DNA of 64,000 nt from Nitrospinae bacterium bin107 (GCA_002238965.1 MPNJ01000003.1:1-64000); one strand, 5' to 3'; counted from the stretch's first letter, positions 54,674 to 63,813 are shown. Notes: a model not told the origin generated them from the sequence alone. Made by a program: numbers and translations.

Positions 54674-55978
54674 CTATGCGGCGTCCAGGGCCTGCTCCAG
54701 ATCGGCGATGATGTCGTCGATGTGCTCGATGCCGATGGAAAGCCGCACGTAGCCCGGCGTCACGCCCGTCTGCTCCTGCTCCTCGGAGCTGAGCTGGGAG
54801 TGCGTGGTGCTCGCCGGGTGGATGGCGAGGCTTTTCGAATCGCCGATGTTCGCCACATGGTAGAACATCTTGAGCGCGTTGATGAAGTTCTGGCCCGCCT
54901 CGAAGCCGCCGGTGAGGTCGATTCCGACCAGGCCGCCGTAGCCGCCCTTGAGATACGTGTCGGCGCGCTGGCGGAACTCACCGTCCATGAGGCCGGGGTA
55001 AATCGTGGTGTTCACCTTGGGGTGGGCGTTCAGGTATTCCGCGGCGGCGGCGGCGTTCTGGCAATGACGCTCCATCCGCAGGGGCAGGGTTTCCAGGCCT
55101 TGTAAGAACAGGAAGGTGTTGAAGGGGCTCATCGCCTGGCCGGAGTCGCGCAGGAGCGTGACGCGCGCCTTGATGATGTAGGCGATGGGGCCGAGCGGTT
55201 TGACGGCTTGGGACCACACGGCGCCGTGGTAGCTCGGGTCCGGCTGGTTGAGGTAGGGCTGCCTCTCGGGGTGCGCCTCCCAGTCGAAGTTGCCCGCGTC
55301 GATGATGATGCCGCCGATGGAGTTGCCGTGCCCGCCGATGTATTTCGTGCAGGATGAGGCGATGACGGCCGCGCCGTGCTCGAAGGGCTTGCAGAGGCCA
55401 TGGGCCGCCGTGTTGTCCATGATGAGGGGAATCCCCAGCTCACGACCGAGGTCGGAGACTTCCCTTATCGGGAAAACGTGCAGCTTCGGGTTCGGCAGCG
55501 TCTCGGCGTAGTAGGCGCGCGTCTTGTCGTCCGTCGCTTTGACGAAATTCTCAGGCTCCCCCGGGTCCACGAATCGGCACTCGATCCCGATGTCCTCCAG
55601 CTGATTCGCGAAGAGGTTCCACGTGCCGCCGTAGAGGTCCGTCGAACTCACGATGTTGTCCCCGGCGCGCGCCACGTTCATCACCGCCATCATCGAGGCC
55701 GACTGGCCCGAGGAGACCGCGAGGCCGCCGACGCCGCCTTCGAGCGCCGCCAGGCGTTTTTCCAGCACGTCGTTCGTCGGGTTCATGATTCGCGTGTAGA
55801 TGTTGCCGAGCTCCTTCAGCGCGAAAAGATCGGCCGCGTGGTCCGTGCTGTCGAACTGGTAGGAGGACGTCTGGTAGATCGGTACGGCCACGGCGTTCGT
55901 AGTGGGGTCCTTGCGGTATCCGGCGTGAAGAACGATGGTTTCGTTGTTGCTGAGTTCCAGCTCTGTTTCCACTGTCAT
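54674..55978 (-). CDS. O-acetylhomoserine sulfhydrylase / aminocarboxypropyltransferase (copy 2)
   Basis: A 434-residue PLP enzyme homologous to the gene at 50485. It has TIVLHAGYRKDPTTNAVAVPIYQTSSYQF, YTRIMNPTNDVLEKRLAALEGG, MDNTAAHGLCKPFEHGAAVI and the PLP-lysine motif SSCTKYIGGHGNSIGG. The two copies differ throughout, so they are old paralogues, perhaps one using sulfide and the other methanethiol; this is inference. It ends 24 bases from a strong terminator. Confidence 0.93.
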   Translation of the reverse strand: MTVETELELSNNETIVLHAGYRKDPTTNAVAVPIYQTSSYQFDSTDHAADLFALKELGNIYTRIMNPTNDVLEKRLAALEGGVGGLAVSSGQSASMMAVMNVARAGDNIVSSTDLYGGTWNLFANQLEDIGIECRFVDPGEPENFVKATDDKTRAYYAETLPNPKLHVFPIREVSDLGRELGIPLIMDNTAAHGLCKPFEHGAAVIASSCTKYIGGHGNSIGGIIIDAGNFDWEAHPERQPYLNQPDPSYHGAVWSQAVKPLGPIAYIIKARVTLLRDSGQAMSPFNTFLFLQGLETLPLRMERHCQNAAAAAEYLNAHPKVNTTIYPGLMDGEFRQRADTYLKGGYGGLVGIDLTGGFEAGQNFINALKMFYHVANIGDSKSLAIHPASTTHSQLSSEEQEQTGVTPGYVRLSIGIEHIDDIIADLEQALDAA

Positions 55979-56270
55979 TCCAATAACCCTCTTTTTCGAA
56001 AAGAAAAGATATCGTCAGGGATGCGAGATGACTCGCATGAACTTCCCAACCCCTGCTGTTCTGGAAAAACAAAAACGAGAATCTACACAAAATCAATGGA
56101 TTCGGCAAATACAATCGGGGAAAAATCACTTTATCGGAGATCGCCGGAAGCGGTTGACCCGGAATAGCCCCTGGCCCGAAGATAGCCCGCTGAATCCGGC
56201 GTCATATCAACTTGGAACAGGCGAGGGCAAATCTCGCCCCACCACCCATACGAAAGGAGAAGGTAGCGGC

Positions 56271-57458
56271 ATGAGAAGACAGGCGTCACGCGCGAATCAG
56301 AACTGGATTTTCGACAATTTCCTCAAACTCTCCGACAACGAGGACGTTCTCCACCCCGGCATCATGGGCACGCGCTATGAGCGGGGTTTCCGGCACCAGG
56401 ACCTCGAAGCCGTCTACTCGAAGGTCTCGGGCAGGCGCTCCATCCCCCTCCTGTGGGGCAAGCAGGCCGCACTTCAGGAGCAGAAGGCGATAGCGGCCGA
56501 GGAGGCGGGAAACCTCGTGACCGCCGCCATGCACTACAACCGCGCGGGCCTTTGCTACGGACGCGGCCAGCACCTCATCCCCGTCGATGGACACCCGCGC
56601 AAGAAGGAATACTACGCGGGCGTCTCGCGCTGCTTCGACAAGATGCGCGAAGTCAGGGGCGGCGACATCCAGAAGCACCAGGTGGAATTCGACCCCGGCA
56701 AGAACGCCTATTTCTATTTCTGGCCTGCGGAGGGGGAAGGGCCGAAACCCACCGTGCTCCTCATCCCCGGCATGGACATGATCAAGGAAGACGGCCTCTT
56801 GCCCTACAACAACTGGTTCCATGCGCGCGGCATGAACTTCGCCATCATGGACGGGCCGGGGCAGGGCGAGTGCAATATCAACCAGGTGTGGGTGGATCAC
56901 CACAACTACGCGCGCGCGGGCAGCAAGGTCATCGACTGGCTCACCGCGCGCAACGAGGTGGATTCCTCCAGAGTCGGCATCATGGGCATGAGCATGGGCA
57001 GCCGCTGGACGGTGGAAATCGCCGCCCAGGACGAGCGCGTCAACACCGTCGTCGGCCAGATGGCGAACGTGGGTCCTTCGGACATCATCTTCAACCAGGC
57101 CCAGCCCAACTTCAAGCGCATCTACATGTACATGACGAACATCCTGGATGAGGATGCGTTCGACGAATTCGTCGAGGAGCGCGACAGCATCTGGCTGCCC
57201 CTGGTGGGCAAGATGAAGTCGAACTACCTCCTCGTGGCGGGCGACATGGACGAGCTCTGCACGCCGGACGACATCGACGCCTTCTTCTCGCACCTCACCT
57301 GCCCGCGCGAGCTCTGGTTGTATGAGGGCGTCTTCCATCCCATGGGCGAGGTCGCGGCGGACATGTACCCCGCCATCGCGGACTGGATGCTGCACTCGCT
57401 GAACAACGGCCTGCCGGCGGACCACAACAAGCGGGTGATCGTTCCCGAGGGAGGCTAA
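56271..57458 (+). CDS. Alpha/beta hydrolase, FrsA/DUF1100-like
   Basis: A 395-residue alpha/beta hydrolase with a roughly 150-residue helical N-terminal part, as in FrsA-like esterases and 2,6-dihydroxypseudooxynicotine hydrolase-type C-C hydrolases. The nucleophile elbow is GMSMGSRW (Ser241). Acid and base candidates are in AGDMDELCTPDD and GVFHPMGE. ATG 56271 has AAAGGAGAAGG upstream; the longer open frame back to 55935 overlaps the divergent gene's promoter region. Confidence 0.87.
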   Translation: MRRQASRANQNWIFDNFLKLSDNEDVLHPGIMGTRYERGFRHQDLEAVYSKVSGRRSIPLLWGKQAALQEQKAIAAEEAGNLVTAAMHYNRAGLCYGRGQHLIPVDGHPRKKEYYAGVSRCFDKMREVRGGDIQKHQVEFDPGKNAYFYFWPAEGEGPKPTVLLIPGMDMIKEDGLLPYNNWFHARGMNFAIMDGPGQGECNINQVWVDHHNYARAGSKVIDWLTARNEVDSSRVGIMGMSMGSRWTVEIAAQDERVNTVVGQMANVGPSDIIFNQAQPNFKRIYMYMTNILDEDAFDEFVEERDSIWLPLVGKMKSNYLLVAGDMDELCTPDDIDAFFSHLTCPRELWLYEGVFHPMGEVAADMYPAIADWMLHSLNNGLPADHNKRVIVPEGG

Positions 57459-57840
57459 GGCGCAGCCGCAGACCCTTTAAGAGGGGGTTATCGACAAACC
57501 CCTCGTCGGGGGTATCGCCTTTACCCCCTGGCAAGTGGTTGTTGGAAAAGCCAGAGGGGATAATTTGTTGCTGTGTAGGGGTCGCATACATGCGACCCTG
57601 CCTTTTACGCCTGCGGACAATGGGACGCATATATGCGTCCCCTACAAACCAAATTCGATTGATGAGGGTTTTCCAACTATCCTCAGGGCGGCGCTTTTAT
57701 CCCCTGACAAGAAGAACAGGTATGTGGGACGCAAGGCCTGATGAAAATATTTCACTGAGGCCGTCGCGCACCGCCACTTGACGAGACGCGCTCGCTCGAT
57801 AGAATCAGGAAGTCTGAATTCCGCCCCGGGATAATTTCTG
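57459..57840. other. Gene-free region with intact REPIN
   Basis: About 380 bases. It contains a TTGTTGGAAAAGCC unit near 57538 and the REPIN at 57575-57645; no ORF is convincing. Confidence 0.65.
57575..57645. repeat. REPIN: two inverted REPs
   Basis: GTAG plus GGGTCGCATACATGCGACCC (57575-57598), a 23-base spacer containing TTTTACGCCTGC, then GGGACGCATATATGCGTCCC plus CTAC (57622-57645). Outward GTAG heads around a short spacer is the REPIN layout. The spacer also occurs in the decayed copy at 6857-6916. Confidence 0.85.
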
Positions 57841-58290
57841 ATGCGAACCATCATCGGCGTCATCGGCGATTCCGACCCCGACCCCGAAACGGCCGCTCTG
57901 GCCGAGGAGGCGGGCGCCGAGATTGCGCGCGCGGGCGCCGTACTTGTATGCGGCGGGCTGGGCGGCGTCATGCAGGCCGCGGCGCGCGGAGCGAAAGGAG
58001 CGGACGGCCTCACCGTGGGCGTCCTGCCCACCTACGAGCCTGAGTCCGCCAACCCGTTCATCGACATTCCCGTCGTCACCGGAATGGGACACGCCCGGAA
58101 CGTCATCATCGCGGCGACGGCCCACGCGCTCATCGCCATGTCGGGCGCGCACGGCACCCTCTCTGAAATCGCTATCGGCCTCAAGCTCGGCAAGCGGGTC
58201 GTCTCGCTGGGACGCGACGAAAGCCCTGCGGGAGTCGTCGCAGCGCCCAACGCCCGGGAGGCCGTGCGGATGGCCCTGGGCGACGCATGA
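57841..58290 (+). CDS. TIGR00725-type Rossmann-fold protein (LOG/DprA-like)
   Basis: A 149-residue protein of the SLOG superfamily. It begins IIGVIGDSDPDPETAALAEE, then GAVLVCGGLGGVMQAAARGAKGADGLTVGVLP and ALIAMSGAHGTLSEIAIGLKLGKRVVSLG. The nucleotide-binding GG(x)GG-type and GxGT-type loops (GGLGG and SGAHGT) match the family, whose exact role is undefined. Its stop overlaps the ATG of the next open frame. Confidence 0.85.
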   Translation: MRTIIGVIGDSDPDPETAALAEEAGAEIARAGAVLVCGGLGGVMQAAARGAKGADGLTVGVLPTYEPESANPFIDIPVVTGMGHARNVIIAATAHALIAMSGAHGTLSEIAIGLKLGKRVVSLGRDESPAGVVAAPNAREAVRMALGDA

Positions 58291-58355
58291 GGGACGGCAT
58301 GGATTTGCCCGTATCAAGCATTTCGCGCGCATCGGGTTTTTGGAGACGGCGTTCC

Positions 58356-59186
58356 ATGTGGCGTAGAGGATGCCTCCTCTTTCTCTGCTTTCTCACCGGC
58401 TGCGCTTTCGTCGCGCCCCCGGTAGCGCCGCCCACGAAAAGCAGCCGCGAGGTCGGCGGGGTCCACCACATCGTCAAGCGCGGCGAGAACCTCTGGCGCA
58501 TCGGGCGCGCCTATGGCGTGGAGGTCGAGCAGATCGCCGTCCTGAACGGCATCGGCAACCCCGACCGCATCGAGATAGGCGTGCGGCTCTTCATCCCCGG
58601 GGCGAGAACCGTCCGCCTTGTCCGGAAGAACGTCAGTGCCACGCCGCCCGAACGCCGTCCGCGCTGGGCGGCGCCTCTGCCCCGCAAGTCACCGCCGCGC
58701 CGCAAGACGTATTCAAAACCGGCCCGGAAACCATCCGGAAAGTCGAAGAACACGACTCGTACGCACCGCCCGAAGAACCGGAAGCCGGCGTACCGCAGGG
58801 CGCGCGGCAAAGGCCCGAAATTCTCATGGCCCCTGCAGGGACGCCTGATTCGCCGCTTCAAGAGTAGTGGCAGCCACAAGGCGGACGGCATCCTCATCGC
58901 CGCACGCGAACGCGCCCAGGTTCGCGCCGCCGCCTCCGGCCGCGTCATTTTTTCTGATTTCGGGCCCGGAAACATGGGGCGCCTCATCATCCTGCGCCAC
59001 CACGGGGGCGAGTATCACTCCATCTACGCCAACGTCGCCGAGAACCTCGTGCGCAAGGGGCAGAGCGTCTCGCGCGGCGCGCCCATCGCCCTTACGGGCC
59101 GCACGCCGCGCTTCCGGACCGCGCGCCTTCATTTCGAGATCCGCCATCGCACGCGGCCGCGGAACCCGCTGTCCTACCTGCCATAA
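58356..59186 (+). CDS. LysM and degenerate M23 domain lipoprotein, NlpD-like
   Basis: A 276-residue lipoprotein with lipobox LTGC (Cys16), one LysM domain (HHIVKRGENLWRIGRAYGVEV onward, about 36-82), a basic linker rich in Arg, Lys and Pro, and a C-terminal LytM-type domain. The zinc site is broken: the HxH near the end reads RLH, and no His replaces the usual YAH. It is therefore probably an amidase activator like EnvC/NlpD rather than an active peptidase. ATG 58356 gives a clean signal peptide; the frame is open from ATG 58287. Confidence 0.85.
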   Translation: MWRRGCLLFLCFLTGCAFVAPPVAPPTKSSREVGGVHHIVKRGENLWRIGRAYGVEVEQIAVLNGIGNPDRIEIGVRLFIPGARTVRLVRKNVSATPPERRPRWAAPLPRKSPPRRKTYSKPARKPSGKSKNTTRTHRPKNRKPAYRRARGKGPKFSWPLQGRLIRRFKSSGSHKADGILIAARERAQVRAAASGRVIFSDFGPGNMGRLIILRHHGGEYHSIYANVAENLVRKGQSVSRGAPIALTGRTPRFRTARLHFEIRHRTRPRNPLSYLP

Positions 59187-59341
59187 ATTTCAGGCAGGCG
59201 TCGTGGTGACATACCGGGAAGGGAATGCTATCTAGGGTTCGCTTGTCCACTGGATAAGAAACCGACGAAAGGGCCGCGACGCACCCGGCAGGGAACATCA
59301 AGAAGAATCAAGAGTTCACACATCCACGAGGGGTAGATTTC

Positions 59342-59869
59342 ATGTCCGACATCAATCAGCTTCTGGCGCACATTCGCGACGTGCCCGATTTCCCCAAAGA
59401 GGGGATTTTGTTCAAGGACATCACGCCCATGTTCCAGAACCCCCAGGCCTTCCAGAAGGCGGTGGACATGGCGGCGGAGCCTCTGATGGGTGAGGGCATC
59501 GACGTCGTCCTGGGCGTCGAGGCGCGCGGCTTCATCATCGGAGCGCCCATCGCCTATAAACTCGGCGCGGGCTTCGTGCTGGTGAGAAAAGCGGGAAAAC
59601 TTCCCTGGGAGAAAACCCAAGCGACGTATGATCTCGAATACGGTACCGATACGCTCGAAATTCACAAAGACGCCATCGCGCCCGGCGACCGGGTGCTCAT
59701 CGCCGACGACGTGCTCGCCACCGGCGGCACCGCCACCGCCTGCATATCCCTCGTGGATTCGCTGGGCGGGAGCATCCACGGCTTTTCCTTCCTCATCGAA
59801 CTCGCGTTCCTGAACGGACGCGACAAGCTCGCTCCACACCCCGTGCGCTCTTTGATACGATACGACTGA
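59342..59869 (+). CDS. apt: Adenine phosphoribosyltransferase Apt
   Basis: Apt salvages adenine to AMP using PRPP. The 175-residue protein has IRDVPDFPKEGILFKDITPMFQ at the start, LGVEARGFIIGAPIAYKLG, the flexible loop KLPWEKTQATYDLEYGTDTLEIH and the PRPP motif RVLIADDVLATGGTATA (near 118). AGGGG-like ribosome site precedes the ATG. tRNA-Arg follows after 28 bases. Confidence 0.96.
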   Translation: MSDINQLLAHIRDVPDFPKEGILFKDITPMFQNPQAFQKAVDMAAEPLMGEGIDVVLGVEARGFIIGAPIAYKLGAGFVLVRKAGKLPWEKTQATYDLEYGTDTLEIHKDAIAPGDRVLIADDVLATGGTATACISLVDSLGGSIHGFSFLIELAFLNGRDKLAPHPVRSLIRYD

Positions 59870-59897
59870 CGCGCGCCTCACCGAGCCGCGCAACCAT

Positions 59898-59974
59898 GCC
59901 CCCGTAGCTCAGCAGGATAGAGCGCCGGATTCCTAATCCGTAGGCCGCAGGTTCGAGTCCTGCCGGGGGTACCA
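59898..59974 (+). tRNA. tRNA-Arg (anticodon CCT)
   Basis: A 77-base cloverleaf with encoded CCA. Acceptor GCCCCCG pairs with CGGGGGT (one G-U). Anticodon stem CCGGA/TCCGT (one A-T, last pair imperfect) encloses TTCCTAA, anticodon CCT. T-arm GCAGGTTCGAGTCCTGC. AT-rich accessory DNA begins directly after it. Confidence 0.95.
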
Positions 59975-60097
59975 CGCTCAAATCCACTTGTCCATTTGAC
60001 GAGATATAGGCGGAGTGAACGTCGCCACAAGGCGAGAAAATCTATTCCGAAAGGGTAAGGGGGCAGAAAAAGAAGCGTTATTCCCTAGCATGAAACC

Positions 60098-60625
60098 TTA
60101 TTTTTTCTTGCGGCACGCTTCATCGTTTACACGGAGAAATTCAATTAAGAAATCATCTACAACCCCGGTCAGGTTCGACATGATATACTTACGCGCTTTG
60201 ACACCTCCGATGGTATGCGTTTTCCACCATTTCTCGCCATGCGTTCCGAGAAACCCATTTGACCATGTTGTTACATAGCCGAAGCCCTGAGTGTAAAACC
60301 GATCGAAAACGGCTTTATTAAGCAATATAGATATGGAAAAAGCCACACCAGAAACACGCACTTCGATTCTTAAATAGGAATTGGCTATCTTGTTGCTATA
60401 TAAACGAGCCGCCCGCAGGCGATTTTCTGCAACTTTCTTGATGGATTCTTTGGTGAGGCCGAGCTTTAATACATCTTTACTCAATTCTCCCACAAGAAGA
60501 CTCATCGGCTCGCAATTTGTGAATAACTGAAAATGGATGATCTCATTCAGGGTCTGCTGTTGTGCAAAGGAGTGTGTTGTCATCAGGCAGAAAAAAGTCA
60601 CCACACCCAAAATGATTCGTTTCAT
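60098..60625 (-). CDS. Hypothetical exported protein
   Basis: A 175-residue protein with a clear signal peptide (MKRIILGVVTFFCLMTTHSFA). The mature part begins QQQTLNEIIHFQLFTNCEPMSLLVGELSKD and has aromatic-rich stretches (YTQGFGYVTTWSNG), ending in a basic tail. No family is recognised. It lies in the AT-rich block after tRNA-Arg. Confidence 0.7.
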   Translation of the reverse strand: MKRIILGVVTFFCLMTTHSFAQQQTLNEIIHFQLFTNCEPMSLLVGELSKDVLKLGLTKESIKKVAENRLRAARLYSNKIANSYLRIEVRVSGVAFSISILLNKAVFDRFYTQGFGYVTTWSNGFLGTHGEKWWKTHTIGGVKARKYIMSNLTGVVDDFLIEFLRVNDEACRKKK

Positions 60626-60716
60626 AGCATTTTTCCATGAAATGAAGAAATTTATGGACTTGTCACCAATATAAATGTTTTCTTTTCTTTGAGCGATAGC
60701 TGGGCGTAATCTCGTT

Positions 60717-60761
60717 GCCGTTCACGGCGCAGGATTCGAGAAAAACTCCCCGATGGGTGTA
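60717..60761 (+). repeat. 45-base direct repeat, left copy
   Basis: CCGTTCACGGCGCAGGATTC, then GAGAAAAACTCCCCGATGGG. It resembles 61599-61643 in the same orientation at roughly three quarters of positions with one indel. The two copies flank the hypothetical gene at 60830-61606. Confidence 0.5.
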
Positions 60762-60829
60762 GGCCGCAATCTTCTCGGAGAAAAAATCTCATAGGGCATG
60801 TTTCTTGCGCCGGCATCTGACTTCGTCCA

Positions 60830-61606
60830 TTATTCATGTTTAATGAAACTGCGAATTTTAGCTAACTGTGCACGGAGTTCGCATTTCTCATCATCTGACA
60901 AATGCCTGAAAGGATAAGGGTCCTTTACAATCATATCGAAAATATCGAGTACATCTTTCATTCGTTCCTTTATGAAATCGAATTCAATACTCCAACCACA
61001 TGGGGAAAAATGAACAAATTGGTTACGAAGTAAATTGTTATATTCCTTAAATGATTCCTTTTGCTGGACAGTAATCAAAATAGGCCCACCGGCTTCTTCG
61101 AGACGCATTTCCTGACAACCTAACCTGTCGAGCAAATCGAGTGGGGAGGCGACCCACATCTTCGGATGGCGATCTTTCTTTTTTTTAATCCGCTTTCTCG
61201 AAAAGCCGAATTCGTCAACGCCATCTGGAATATATTCAATTTCTCCCCTCCTATCTCTCTCATACCATTCTCGCCACTTCATGGCATCTTTTTCATCTAA
61301 CGCACCTCGCAACTCTGATCCAGACAAATGGCAGACCATCGCACCCTGAAATGCACTGTGGAGCGACAAAATAGCCCATTTCCATGCACCTTTTGATCGT
61401 TCGGTTTGTTGTAAACTCATTGCGCATTGTTCTAGGGATGCTAATACATCTTGACGCTCATCTACCCTCAAGTAATCACTCATCCGCAGAATTCTCCCAA
61501 GAATTGATCCTGCATCGTCCGTTTTCTGTCCATATGCCCTAGCGTAATTCTGGCAGCTAAAATTGTTGCCAATGTAATCTAAAGGTTTTGTTTCGTCGCC
61601 GTACAC
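60830..61606 (-). CDS. Hypothetical protein
   Basis: A 258-residue, largely charged and helical protein with a basic run (RKRIKKKKDR, about 144-153) and no membrane segment. The start is uncertain: ATG 61606 lies inside the right-hand direct repeat, and an internal ATG (MSDYLRVDERQDV, about residue 43, near 61480) may be the true start. No family is recognised. Confidence 0.6.
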   Translation of the reverse strand: MYGDETKPLDYIGNNFSCQNYARAYGQKTDDAGSILGRILRMSDYLRVDERQDVLASLEQCAMSLQQTERSKGAWKWAILSLHSAFQGAMVCHLSGSELRGALDEKDAMKWREWYERDRRGEIEYIPDGVDEFGFSRKRIKKKKDRHPKMWVASPLDLLDRLGCQEMRLEEAGGPILITVQQKESFKEYNNLLRNQFVHFSPCGWSIEFDFIKERMKDVLDIFDMIVKDPYPFRHLSDDEKCELRAQLAKIRSFIKHE

Positions 61607-61643
61607 GACGCAGGACGCGAGAAATACATCTCTGATGGAAGTA
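61599..61643 (+). repeat. 45-base direct repeat, right copy
   Basis: CCGTACACGACGCAGGACGC, then GAGAAATACATCTCTGATGG; see the left copy at 60717. Confidence 0.5.
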
Positions 61644-61727
61644 CAATTCCCACGGGATAATAGGCCTCAAGAGTGAGGTAAGGGCTGATTTGAGTGGGCG
61701 TACTTTACGCCAAGGGGGAGTAGGGCA

Positions 61728-62302
61728 ATGGAAGATGAAATAAAATATTCGCAAGCTCCAATAGATGCCAAAAAACCTTTGATGAATTTATTAACAAATT
61801 GAAATCGGAGGTCCGCAAGGATGAATTGGCCTCTAGAAATATGTTCATGCGTAACCTCGTTTACATGAATGGCGGTGCTTTGGTGGCCTTATTGGGTGCC
61901 ATGGCTGAAAACACAAATAATGTTGCTTGGTCTTTTTTTCCAATGGTCTTTTTTTCTTTTGGCCTTACCCTTGGTGCACTCCTCAATGGCATGGTCTATC
62001 GCCAAATGTATAAGCAACAAAAGGCAATCAATATATTCCACGCACTTGTTGTGGAAGATGAGATTAATTTTAGAAATATCGATGACGAAGTTGACAATAT
62101 TTTCAGCGGAGATTCGCAAAGAGAGGACCGTCAATTTCGGGTAGGCGTTGCAGGTCTTGTATTTTTCATTTTGGGGTGCATTTTAGTTTTCATTCTTGGG
62201 GCTGTTTCACTTGGGATTATTCCAGCCATCTTCGAATGGCTCCAAAACTACACAATAGAAGCAAGAAACCCGCTATTCATGTGGGACAAAGTGTGGGTAT
62301 GA
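61728..62302 (+). pseudogene. Hypothetical membrane protein with 1-base frameshift near the start
   Basis: ATG 61728 has a strong ribosome site (GGGGGAG) and opens MEDEIKYSQAPIDAKK, but hits a stop at 61800. Shifting frame at the six-A run (61770-61775) gives KTFDEFINKLKSEVRKDELASRNMF and stays open to 62302. One A more in the run would restore a single frame of about 191 codons. The main part has four membrane segments in two pairs with a soluble segment between. Either a sequencing/assembly slip, a recent mutation or slippage may explain this. Without the shift, only weak TTG or internal starts such as TTG 61799 remain. Confidence 0.65.
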
Positions 62303-62393
62303 GTTTGATTCTTTTCTCAAATACAAAAATAAATTATATAAGTTATGATTCATTCTGAATCCTGCCAGAGCACCAGCCTGAAACCCAATACCC

Positions 62394-62687
62394 TCAAGTC
62401 CACCAGTCGACTGCGTAGGAACCGGCGAAGATAAGAGCGCCGAGGCCCAGCAAACCGACGGCCGGCTTCGTCGCGCCGATGGAGAGCGCCCCCAGTGCGC
62501 CGCAGAGCATCAGAGCGCCCGTACCCCACATGACCTTCACGACGATCGCCTTGGCGTCAATGACGTTCAAGGGTCTGTCGTCGCCGGAATCATCTGCGGG
62601 CTTCACTTCGGTTGTTCCTCCGCATGCGGGGCAGGCATCACAGCCGGATATTTCAGCCCCGCATTCAGGGCAATGCGTCTCGGCCAT
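62394..62687 (-). CDS. Small zinc-ribbon membrane protein
   Basis: A 97-residue protein with an N-terminal zinc ribbon, CPECGAEISGCDACPACGG, followed by two membrane helices (about 55-72 and 76-92). ATG 62687 has GGAAG upstream; the longer open frame upstream has no conserved content. No specific family or role is recognised. Confidence 0.7.
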   Translation of the reverse strand: MAETHCPECGAEISGCDACPACGGTTEVKPADDSGDDRPLNVIDAKAIVVKVMWGTGALMLCGALGALSIGATKPAVGLLGLGALIFAGSYAVDWWT

Positions 62688-62887
62688 GGCGTCTTCCTTC
62701 CTGAAACGGATGGCTGATAAGTGGCATTCGTAATGAGAGCGGGATTCTCTCACAAGGCGGGGGAAGGGGAAACGCGCCTGCAATTTCTCCTCCAGGAAGA
62801 CGCCCGCGCTTTTCGCCTTCGCGCGCCGTGTGTGATGATGGACGGGTTCATCCTGCTCACCAATAAAGCGAATGAGGAGCAACTGTC

Positions 62888-63805
62888 GTGCAATATGATA
62901 TCGACCCCGAACGCGTCGTCATAACGGAGCCCGTGCCGGGTTCCGAATACCCGGTTCACCTGATGTACGTCGAACTGCTCGACGGCGTCTATGCGCCGGT
63001 AGGTCTGAGGACGCCCGGTGGCGCCGGGCCGCACCCAACCGTATTGCTCGGGCGGGGGAACGGCGGGGGCGGCATGGCCTGGGTGCGCGAGGCGACCCGG
63101 AACATGGGCTGCATACAGGAGCGCCTGCTCGCGGCGGGCTACGCCTGCGCCTGGCTGAGATACCGCGCAGAAGTCGAGCTCGGCTACAACAACGGCGGCC
63201 GCCTCGTCGAGGACATCCGGCAGGGCCGCCAGCTCCTGAACCGGTCACCGCTCGAGTATGAAGACGAGATCGCGATCATCGAATACATGAAGACGCTGCC
63301 CGGGGTGAACGGGGAGCGCATCGGCCTGATGGGCGTGAGCCACGCGGGCGAGATGATTCTCAAGCTCACATCTGAATACGGCGGCGCGCGCGCCTGCGTG
63401 GCCTGCGAACCGGCCTCCCATGAATTCCTGGACTTAGCGCCGGACGATACCGCCTTCGTGAACGAGGAGACGCAGCTCAGAAACATCGAGGGCATGATGA
63501 TGCAGGAGGTCGAGAAGGTGAGGGCGCGCATCAACGAAGAACTGGCGCTCAGGAGGATAAGGAGTATTGAAACGCCGATTCTCATCATGGGCCGGGATGA
63601 GGATCACTTGCAGGGCATCTTTCGCGCCACGTACGATCTGATGGTGGAGGCGGGGAGGGACGTCGAGTGGGCCTCATACGATCACCCGATGCACGGCTAC
63701 ATCTATCCCGAGCGGGGAGAGAACGGAGAATACGCCGTCGATGACACTCAGGAGGCGGCGATTGCGAAGTGCATCGCCTACTTGGACAAATACATGAAGA
63801 ACTGA
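62888..63805 (+). CDS. Alpha/beta hydrolase (dienelactone hydrolase/acetyl xylan esterase-like)
   Basis: A 305-residue alpha/beta hydrolase. The nucleophile is Ser151 in MGVSHAGEM; acid and base candidates are in GRDEDHLQGIF and YDHPMHGYIYPER. An oxyanion-type segment PTVLLGRGNGGGGMAW lies near 50-65. The start is GTG with GAGGAG upstream. No signal peptide. Substrate unknown. Confidence 0.85.
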   Translation: MQYDIDPERVVITEPVPGSEYPVHLMYVELLDGVYAPVGLRTPGGAGPHPTVLLGRGNGGGGMAWVREATRNMGCIQERLLAAGYACAWLRYRAEVELGYNNGGRLVEDIRQGRQLLNRSPLEYEDEIAIIEYMKTLPGVNGERIGLMGVSHAGEMILKLTSEYGGARACVACEPASHEFLDLAPDDTAFVNEETQLRNIEGMMMQEVEKVRARINEELALRRIRSIETPILIMGRDEDHLQGIFRATYDLMVEAGRDVEWASYDHPMHGYIYPERGENGEYAVDDTQEAAIAKCIAYLDKYMKN

Positions 63806-63813
63806 GCTATACT

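Noticed and set aside
61770-61776. Canonical programmed -1 frameshift site (A-AAA-AAC)
   Set aside because: The zero frame reads GCC-AAA-AAA-CCT, so the heptamer is not in the required phase; a lost base is simpler.
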